DNA of 64,000 nt, from positions 36,931 through 100,930 of the forward strand of contig CAZICV010000008.1 in NCBI GenBank assembly GCA_964537925.1, read 5' to 3'. Every line of letters starts with the position of its first letter. The first letter of the stretch is position 1. This document shows positions 59,725-64,000 of this stretch, piece after piece. Made by a program: the position numbers and the translations under genes. The DNA comes from SLDF01 sp964537925 (GTDB lineage Bacteria > Bacteroidota > Bacteroidia > Chitinophagales > Saprospiraceae). The notes beneath the pieces were generated by a model, which had not been told where the DNA came from, did not search any database, and was given only the letters and a program-made list of their open reading frames with translations.

Positions 59725-60101
59725 AGCGCATCGTCACCCCAGCGCTGCTTGTCGCCCTCAAGCACTTCGATGACCGTGAACTGACGATCACGGAACTTCG
59801 AATTGTTCTGAGTGTCTCGCAGATCATCCAGAACAGGATACTTGCTGGGCTTAAGCTGACTAAGGACGATGGTGCCACCCTTCGCGAGATCGCCGTAATG
59901 GCAGGCCTCGGGACATTCGAAATCCAGTATCGCCTACCTCCATTGATCGAACTTCGATACATTTCGGAGATCGTTCTCACGTTCGGGCCTCAATCCGTTT
60001 ACAGGCTCGGTGCTGTTGGCGGTTCGATGTTGAGGGGTGTTCGTAGCGCTATTCGTAAAGCGCTTCCGGATGACTACATTCCATCCACTACTGACATTTA
60101 A
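59721..60101 (+). CDS. Winged-helix DNA-binding protein, putative
   Basis: A 126-residue protein with GTG start. It looks like a winged-helix regulator: HFDDRELTITELRIVLSVSQ, then DGATLREIAVMAGLGTFEIQ and a wing-like RYISEIVLTFGPQSVYRLG. It overlaps the preceding gene by four bases. It might bind one of the operators other than the GTTAG type; unproven. Confidence 0.55.
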   Translation: MKRIVTPALLVALKHFDDRELTITELRIVLSVSQIIQNRILAGLKLTKDDGATLREIAVMAGLGTFEIQYRLPPLIELRYISEIVLTFGPQSVYRLGAVGGSMLRGVRSAIRKALPDDYIPSTTDI

Positions 60102-60105
60102 CGGG

Positions 60106-60134
60106 TTGACTATTTAAGCACAAATCGTTAATAT
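60106..60134 (+). promoter_or_regulatory. Promoter of the membrane-protein genes
   Basis: TTGACT (60106-60111), 17 bp, TAATAT (60129-60134): the strongest -10 on this arm, without the palindrome. Confidence 0.78.
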
Positions 60135-60173
60135 AGGACCCTTCCAAAACAAGAGAAGTCAGAGCCTTCATCT

Positions 60174-60518
60174 GTGCTCGTCCTGATCCCTATCCTCGCC
60201 AATCTTATCGCCGTAATCACGGGTTTTCACGCCGTAGGAGATGGGCGTACTTGGAACTTCACCTGTAAGGATATCTTGCGAGGAGACCTCCTCGCAAAGG
60301 TGTATGTCTGGATCGTCCTGTCCACGGCGTTCTCCCTTGTCCACATGGTAGGCCTGCTGACAGCTAGCACGTCAATCGTAGGTACGGAGAGCTTTCAACC
60401 GGCTTGGCTGTTCCTGCACACCCTTATCGGCGTGCTGTTCGCAACGGCGCACCTCTTCGTCGATGCGGTCTTCCGAGATCGCATCCTTGCAAACAGGTTC
60501 TTTGGTTACGCCTTGTGA
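60174..60518 (+). CDS. Membrane protein, possible holin partner
   Basis: A 114-residue protein with three likely membrane segments (LVLIPILANLIAVITGF; VYVWIVLSTAFSLVHMVGLL; LFLHTLIGVLFATAHLFVDA). GTG start at 60174. It is coupled to a second membrane protein by GTGA overlap. Two small membrane proteins in tandem outside the endolysin cassette could be a holin/antiholin pair; inference. Confidence 0.6.
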   Translation: MLVLIPILANLIAVITGFHAVGDGRTWNFTCKDILRGDLLAKVYVWIVLSTAFSLVHMVGLLTASTSIVGTESFQPAWLFLHTLIGVLFATAHLFVDAVFRDRILANRFFGYAL

Positions 60519-60922
60519 ATTGGTTCTCTACCAACGCCAGCGTCCTGTGGAATGCCACGGGTGGCGCGCTACTGGTCCTCTTCCTCTCCATTGTGAACCA
60601 GCAGCGTCGGTCGTGGAAGTCGCTGACCATCGGCTGCATCTTTGGCGCAGGTGGTGCCAGCTTCGTTGGCTACAACTTCGCGGACAAGTGGTGGGTCTAT
60701 CCGGCGTGCGGCGTCGCGGCGATCATGACCGAGAACATCTGCCTCGCGTTCCTGAACCTGTCCGCTCGCTTCCGTGATGATCCGGTCAACATCGTGACCC
60801 ATTTCATCAAGCTCTTCATCCCCACGTTCGGCAAGCCTATCGGGAACTCCGATTACAAGGACAGTGGGACGGTCACGGCTCCGTCAAATGCCGCTCCTGA
60901 CGCCCCTCGCAACGAAGGATAG
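60515..60922 (+). CDS. Putative holin
   Basis: A 135-residue protein with GTG start overlapping the previous stop. Likely membrane segments: ASVLWNATGGALLVLFLSIV, TIGCIFGAGGASFVGYNFA and WWVYPACGVAAIMTENICLA. The pattern of the last two, followed by LNLSARFRDDPVNI, resembles a LydA-like phage holin family. Polar C-terminal tail (DAPRNEG). It could release the amidase encoded at 24979. Confidence 0.6.
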   Translation: MNWFSTNASVLWNATGGALLVLFLSIVNQQRRSWKSLTIGCIFGAGGASFVGYNFADKWWVYPACGVAAIMTENICLAFLNLSARFRDDPVNIVTHFIKLFIPTFGKPIGNSDYKDSGTVTAPSNAAPDAPRNEG

Positions 60923-60926
60923 AACT

Positions 60927-61019
60927 ATGCACCAACCGATCAAGGATGACATCGAAGGCGTGGGCGGTCTCAAGTCAGACGGCGGAACCACCTTCGTCGA
61001 AGGCTGGGGCGGAAACTGA
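60927..61019 (+). CDS. Very short glycine-rich ORF
   Basis: A 30-codon frame (MHQPIKDDIEGVGGLKSDGG, ending TTFVEGWGGN) starting five bases after the putative holin stop, with AAGGAT upstream, and followed by a terminator. Position and ribosome site suggest translation. Function unknown. Confidence 0.4.
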   Translation: MHQPIKDDIEGVGGLKSDGGTTFVEGWGGN

Positions 61020-61049
61020 CAACAGCTTATACACCCTAAGAAAGCTACG

Positions 61050-61078
61050 CCCTCGGGACCACGGTTCCGAGGGTTTTT
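61050..61078 (+). terminator. Rho-independent terminator
   Basis: CCCTCGG, internal loop, CCGAGGG then TTTTT. Ends the 60.1-61.0 kb transcript. Confidence 0.85.
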
Positions 61079-61136
61079 CGTTGACAAATTGTCCCATTCC
61101 ATTAAGGCGATAGGATAATTTGCATGGAGCCGTTGA

Positions 61137-61394
61137 GTGAATGATTCTTCCCCGCCAGTAGCGTCATGTGATGACGTGAAGCGTTTCGTCGCGACAAGCG
61201 GGATGACAAAGGTGGAGATGGAACGTCTCCTAGGATCGCCCGGACAGAGTAAGGGCAAGAACCTGCGGCGGTGGGAGCTTTATGGCGCTCCGGCGATTGC
61301 CTCGATCCTACTCGCCTATATCGCTCGCTATGGCTGGGACGTGGCCCGCAAGATCGCAGATGAAGGCGTCATCGACTTGAGTGAACAGGCCTGA
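61137..61394 (+). CDS. Small XRE-like DNA-binding protein, putative
   Basis: An 85-residue protein with GTG start. ATSGMTKVEMERLLGSPGQS then NLRRWELYGAPAIASILLAY follows the pattern of small plasmid/phage HTH proteins (LxxLLG...vRRWExG..P). It ends six bases before the tRNA-Leu gene. DNA binding is inferred. Confidence 0.55.
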   Translation: MNDSSPPVASCDDVKRFVATSGMTKVEMERLLGSPGQSKGKNLRRWELYGAPAIASILLAYIARYGWDVARKIADEGVIDLSEQA

Positions 61395-61400
61395 GCATTC

Positions 61401-61486
61401 GCGGGCGTGGCGGAATCGGAAGACGCTACGGACTTAAAATTCGTCGGGCTTTGCCCATGAGGGTTCAAGTCCCTCCGCCCGCACCA
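61401..61486 (+). tRNA. tRNA-Leu (anticodon UAA)
   Basis: Acceptor GCGGGCG pairs with CGCCCGC, discriminator A, and CCA is encoded. Anticodon stem ACGGA/TTCGT holds loop CTTAAAA, so the anticodon is UAA, reading UUA (and UUG). A long variable arm (CGGGCTTTGCCCATG) marks a class II tRNA. TpsiC arm is AGGGTTCAAGTCCCT. UUA is rare in GC-rich alphaproteobacteria, so the phage may supply it for its own codons or against tRNA-cleaving defences. Confidence 0.93.
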
Positions 61487-62170
61487 TCACCGCATAAGTG
61501 ATGATTTCTGAACGATCTGGTCGGCTTCCTCGCGCTGGCGAGTGATGCGCTCGTACACCTCATCCATGGAGATGGGACGAAACCCGGTATGCTCGACGCT
61601 GACACACAGGTATCTCGGGTCTATGATCTCGATAGGAGGTACAGGGTCCCCGCGCCGAGAAGTTCTCGCCCATAGTTCAAAAGCAGGGTTCCGCTTCATG
61701 ACCCTGTTCGAATGCAGATGGCCGTGGACGTTCGCCAGCCAGCGCTCCTTCACGCTCTCCGGGTGGAGCGGGATGTGCGACATGATGAGGTCGTCCATGA
61801 CCTTGTAGGCCGTGATCTCCTCGAAGTACGGCCGATAGTCTTCGTTCCAGCGCCGCGTGAAGATGTCATGGTTGCCCATGCGAAGACGCTTGCGTCCATT
61901 CAGCCTTCCCAGCGTCGCACGCTGAGAGCGTCCAATGATGACATCGCCAAGGACCTCGACCTTATCCTTGGGACCAATGACCGTATTCCAGCGCTCGATC
62001 AGCGCCTCATCCATCGCCGCGACGCGCTCCGCTGCCTCTTCGGGAGACATAAGGCGTTCCGGATCAGCCCTCCCCCACTCGGGACGCAGAGGTGTCCCGT
62101 CCGCTCGCACGAACTGGATCATCCCACGATGACCGAAGTGGGTATCAGCGATGACGAAGCGTTCGCTCAA
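61487..62170 (-). CDS. Calcineurin-like metallophosphoesterase
   Basis: A 227-residue protein with the five-block phosphoesterase signature: IADTHFGHRG, VLGDVIIGRS, RMGNHDIF, SHIPLHPE and VHGHLH. These coordinate two metals. Phage and bacterial relatives are often annotated UDP-sugar or nucleotide phosphohydrolases. Its stop abuts the CCA end of tRNA-Leu on the opposite strand. Four-base overlap with the upstream gene. Confidence 0.88.
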   Translation of the reverse strand: MSERFVIADTHFGHRGMIQFVRADGTPLRPEWGRADPERLMSPEEAAERVAAMDEALIERWNTVIGPKDKVEVLGDVIIGRSQRATLGRLNGRKRLRMGNHDIFTRRWNEDYRPYFEEITAYKVMDDLIMSHIPLHPESVKERWLANVHGHLHSNRVMKRNPAFELWARTSRRGDPVPPIEIIDPRYLCVSVEHTGFRPISMDEVYERITRQREEADQIVQKSSLMR

Positions 62171-62439
62171 AGCGCAGCAGCCGCCGAGATGGAAGCGGCG
62201 ATCTCGATCTTGGCCGCAAGGTCGTCGAACTCACGGATCACGTTACGGGCAGTGTGTCCTTCCGGCATACCGTGGCGACCGATAGCGATTTCGAGGAAGC
62301 TGGTCCAATCCTGACCGTGATTGGCGCTGTAGGCTTCTTCGAGCGCAGGAAGCTCGTCACCGAACAGTTGCATCAGGATCAGATACAGGCGGCGCGAGGG
62401 ACCGTAGAAGCGGTGGTTGGGGTCTTCGTAGATCGGCAT
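62167..62439 (-). CDS. Unknown helical protein
   Basis: A 90-residue protein (MPIYEDPNHRFYGPSRRLYL; RNVIREFDDLAAKIEIAASI), helical with an Ala-rich end. Overlaps both neighbours. No family recognised. Confidence 0.55.
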   Translation of the reverse strand: MPIYEDPNHRFYGPSRRLYLILMQLFGDELPALEEAYSANHGQDWTSFLEIAIGRHGMPEGHTARNVIREFDDLAAKIEIAASISAAAAL

Positions 62440-62744
62440 CAGCTTTCCTTGGACGGGAGGGAGTTGAAGAAGGCGTCCGCCTCTTCACCATATTCGGCAA
62501 GCAGGGCGCGGACCTGTTCTTCGGTGATGAGATAATCGATCTCAGATTCGCACTTCGGACAAAAACCTATGTCCGTAGGCATCGGGCGAGTAGGATGTTC
62601 GACCAATTGATCCACCCGCCCGATGTCCCCGCACTGACCACAGTCGAAGTAGATCGGCACTGAGGCTTCCTTCGATATGAAATATGATACCGTATGAGGT
62701 CCATAATGGACCGTTCGGCGTGTGATGAAGTTAGGACGCGTCAT
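62439..62744 (-). CDS. Zinc-ribbon protein of unknown function
   Basis: A 101-residue protein with FDCGQCGDIG and GFCPKCESEI, four cysteines in two CxxC pairs (zinc ribbon), then a helix (TEEQVRALLAEYGEEADAFF). Four-base overlap upstream. Partner unknown. Confidence 0.65.
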   Translation of the reverse strand: MTRPNFITRRTVHYGPHTVSYFISKEASVPIYFDCGQCGDIGRVDQLVEHPTRPMPTDIGFCPKCESEIDYLITEEQVRALLAEYGEEADAFFNSLPSKES

Positions 62745-63235
62745 ACGACAGGTCCCTTCATCGGCATCGGCGGCACGAGTCCCTTGGGGAAGTAGGGATC
62801 GAACTTGCGAGGGAGTTTGGACGTGATGAGCGTCGCGCTTGGCAGAGCAACAGCGTCATTAGAAAAGAGGCTGGTGGTGACAGTCGCCGTCATCATCCCC
62901 TCGACACGAACTGCTCCGGCTCCGCCGCATCGCGAGCAATACGTGCTGTCCTGCCCTTCGCCCGTCCCATCACAAGCGCGGCAGTTAAACTCGTAGGGGA
63001 AGAGAGGGCTTTCGTGGACTGGTATATCACAGAAGGCAGCGGCGTGGCTTTTCGGAAGGATCGCTTCGCCTTGACTCATAAGCGCCTTCGTCAGGCCCGC
63101 ACCGCCAATGAGCGTCCCGCCTGAATGTGTTGGGAACCTGCCGGGGGAAGTCCCGCCCAACGTCTCCTTAAGCTTGGCAAGGGACTGCTTGAGCGCTTCT
63201 GCCACGAAACTGTCAGAGGACTTGTCAGCCAGCAT
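62741..63235 (-). CDS. Protein with DnaJ-type zinc finger motif
   Basis: A 164-residue protein. FNCRACDGTGEGQDSTYCSR followed by CGGAG gives CxxCxGxG and CxxCGGxG, the DnaJ-like zinc-binding pattern. No J domain is present. The rest is not recognised. It overlaps both neighbours. Confidence 0.6.
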   Translation of the reverse strand: MLADKSSDSFVAEALKQSLAKLKETLGGTSPGRFPTHSGGTLIGGAGLTKALMSQGEAILPKSHAAAFCDIPVHESPLFPYEFNCRACDGTGEGQDSTYCSRCGGAGAVRVEGMMTATVTTSLFSNDAVALPSATLITSKLPRKFDPYFPKGLVPPMPMKGPVV

Positions 63236-63497
63236 CAGGTATCACGTTCCACGGAGCAACTGGCGCGGGCTCGATCCACGACGCTACCGGGACCCACACG
63301 TCGCCCATTTGACGGATGCGGAGGGTCCCACCGTTGAGGACCGCTTCTCGCTCATGCGGTTCCAGTTCAAGCTCCATCGTCCGATAGAGCACACCCTCGA
63401 TCACCTCTTGCTTGACGTAGATGTCGTGGCAGTTGGGTGTGCCGGGCGGGCAGCGCAGAACGAGGTTAGCTCCTTCAATGGCAAGCGGTCGCGTCAT
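63225..63497 (-). CDS. Unknown protein
   Basis: A 90-residue protein, likely beta-rich (IEGANLVLRCPPGTPNCHDI; GGTLRIRQMGDVWVPVASWI). ATG 63497 is used; an in-frame start at 63626 would overlap the upstream gene by over 120 bases. Eleven-base overlap with the next gene. No family recognised. Confidence 0.5.
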   Translation of the reverse strand: MTRPLAIEGANLVLRCPPGTPNCHDIYVKQEVIEGVLYRTMELELEPHEREAVLNGGTLRIRQMGDVWVPVASWIEPAPVAPWNVIPDAG

Positions 63498-63501
63498 GTT
63501 A

Positions 63502-63735
63502 TCACCTGTGTCCGTAGGAATGCATCTTGGCGAGGAACGCGTTGATCTTGGCGCAGCCTGCGCGAACGGCTTCCTCCGTGGTCCCAGCCACGATATTGAA
63601 CGAGGGCGTCTCTGCGCGGGCGGCAACGACCTTTCCTAGAGAGCCGTCTTCCTTCCACTCAGGACCGACAAGGAAAAGGCCGTAGATATCCAACTCCGGT
63701 ATGAAATTAACCGATTTGGTTCTTTTCGTTTCCAT
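63502..63735 (-). CDS. Unknown protein
   Basis: A 77-residue protein (METKRTKSVNFIPELDIYGL; GTTEEAVRAGCAKINAFLAK), probably alpha/beta. It is the first gene after the weak promoter 63771-63799 and heads the leftward operon to 61487. No family recognised. Confidence 0.5.
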   Translation of the reverse strand: METKRTKSVNFIPELDIYGLFLVGPEWKEDGSLGKVVAARAETPSFNIVAGTTEEAVRAGCAKINAFLAKMHSYGHR

Positions 63736-63770
63736 TAGCCACGGCACCCTGAATCGACTCTATGATAGTT

Positions 63771-63799
63771 TGCCTGACTTATTGCGCCAGAGATGTCAA
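63771..63799 (-). promoter_or_regulatory. Probable promoter with degenerate operator
   Basis: On the minus strand TTGACA (63794-63799), 17 bp, CAGGCA (63771-63776, weak). TAGTTTGCCTGAC (63766-63778) occupies the operator position and differs from TAGTTTGGCTAAC in two bases. Confidence 0.5.
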
Positions 63800-63805
63800 C
63801 CGAAA

Positions 63806-63864
63806 ATGGTCCGCGTTATGGTCCTCATGGTCCGCAAAAGACCGATGGTCCGCACTTGGCCCGC
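63806..63864 (+). repeat. ATGGTCCGC short repeats
   Basis: Copies at 63806, 63818 (one change), 63827 and 63845, and a degenerate TTGGCCCGC at 63856. Spacing is 12, 9, 18 and 11 bases. Being just before the tRNA-Val half, they could be integrase arm sites or iterons. They also fall in a short frame with repeated Met-Val-Arg. Confidence 0.5.
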
Positions 63865-63880
63865 TCCGAAGGAGACTTGA
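63806..63880 (+). CDS. Very short repetitive ORF (doubtful)
   Basis: A 24-codon frame (MVRVMVLMVRKRPMVRTWPA and four more) generated by the ATGGTCCGC repeats, coupled to the next short frame by TGATG. No clear ribosome site. It may be a by-product of the repeats. Confidence 0.2.
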   Translation: MVRVMVLMVRKRPMVRTWPAPKET

Positions 63881-63942
63881 TGTTCGAAAAAATGGCGGTT
63901 ATACGTGCGTACATTGAAGGCGCAGCACGAAAGTTAGTTTAA
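63880..63942 (+). CDS. Very short ORF ending in an operator
   Basis: A 20-codon frame (MFEKMAVIRAYIEGAARKLV) with a good ribosome site (GAAGGAG) whose TAA stop lies inside the perfect palindrome 63933-63947. It may be a truncated gene start cut off near the att site, or a leader peptide. Confidence 0.35.
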   Translation: MFEKMAVIRAYIEGAARKLV

Positions 63943-63947
63943 CTAAC
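63933..63947. promoter_or_regulatory. Perfect operator palindrome
   Basis: GTTAGTTTAACTAAC: perfect 7-bp arms around a central T, the best copy of the motif in the window. No -35 is positioned for a promoter here, so it may be a stoperator or part of the att region. Confidence 0.65.
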
Positions 63948-63994
63948 CCTTCACACGGGTGGGGTCGCAGGTTCAATCCCTGCCGCGCCCACCA
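63947..63994 (+). other. 3' half of tRNA-Val(CAC), candidate attachment site
   Basis: CCC-TTCACAC-GGG is an anticodon arm with CAC (Val). It is followed by GCAGG-TTCAATC-CCTGC (T arm), CGCGCCC, A and CCA. Upstream there is no D arm and no GGGCGCG acceptor strand; the operator palindrome is there instead. A 3' tRNA half lacking its 5' part is the typical identity block of phages that integrate into tRNA genes. Confidence 0.7.
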
Positions 63995-64000
63995 CTGCTT

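Noticed and set aside
63806..63864. Possible CRISPR array
   Set aside because: Repeats are only 9 bases with 0-9 base gaps and no cas genes; not a CRISPR.
63880..63994. Complete tRNA-Val gene
   Set aside because: No D arm and no 5' acceptor strand complementary to CGCGCCC upstream; only the 3' half is present.

Overview
The window is almost entirely a double-stranded DNA tailed phage genome (or prophage) of siphovirus type, from an alphaproteobacterial host. The tail tip carries the DUF2460 - DUF2163 - NlpC/P60 - host-specificity (J-like) cassette shared with the Rhodobacter gene transfer agent, which is typical of alphaproteobacterial siphophages. A captured proA-nadD pair has protein signatures that look sphingomonad-like, so a Sphingomonadales host is the best guess. 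The phage looks temperate-capable: it has a small tyrosine integrase (54.1-54.7 kb), an XRE/S24-type repressor (28.7-29.4 kb), and what looks like the 3' half of a tRNA-Val gene at the right edge (63.95 kb), the usual form of an att site.

Layout. 1-6.07 kb (+): portal C-terminus, scaffold, major capsid, decoration-like protein, head-tail connectors and tail terminator. 6.07-8.0 kb (-): a chromosomal-type proA-nadD pair inserted into the structural module. 8.2-24.9 kb (+): tail tube, tail-assembly chaperones with a -1 frameshift, tape measure, GTA-like tip genes and two fibre-like proteins. 25.0-26.4 kb (+): amidase endolysin and overlapping Rz/Rz1 spanins. 26.5-28.6 kb (+): NAD-dependent DNA ligase. 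28.7-53.2 kb (-): repressor, NrdB-glutaredoxin fusion, intein-containing NrdA, a nucleotide-metabolism operon (dNMP kinase, ThyX, two MazG-like proteins, a class II aaRS-like mini-protein), RecD-like helicase, PD-(D/E)XK nuclease, DnaQ-like exonuclease, NADAR protein, family A DNA polymerase, two DNA methyltransferases, a T5 A1-like phosphoesterase, a PAPS-reductase-like protein, an HD hydrolase and an SNF2 helicase. 53.3-61.4 kb (+): small genes, integrase, proteasome-like Ntn hydrolase, primase-helicase, dCMP deaminase, possible holins and tRNA-Leu(UAA). 61.5-63.7 kb (-): a phosphoesterase and small zinc-binding or unknown proteins.

Regulation. Most operons start at a sigma70-like promoter (TTGACT or TTGACA, 17 bp, -10), and a 15-bp palindrome related to GTTAGTTTAACTAAC overlaps many of the -10 elements. 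About fifteen full or half sites occur on both strands, including one perfect copy beside the tRNA-Val half. This looks like a genome-wide repressor regulon of the stoperator kind, with the XRE/S24-type protein as the natural candidate ligand. A different duplicated operator (TGACTKATATGTCAG) sits upstream of one DNA methyltransferase gene.

How it works together. The leftward operons make dNTPs (RNR, ThyX, kinase, and dCMP deaminase from the rightward side) and replicate DNA (polymerase, helicases, nucleases; primase-helicase on the other arm). Methyltransferases and the NADAR protein probably protect phage DNA. The rightward late operons build the particle and lyse the cell. I saw no CRISPR array, transposase or insertion sequence, and no stretch above 300 bases without a gene.
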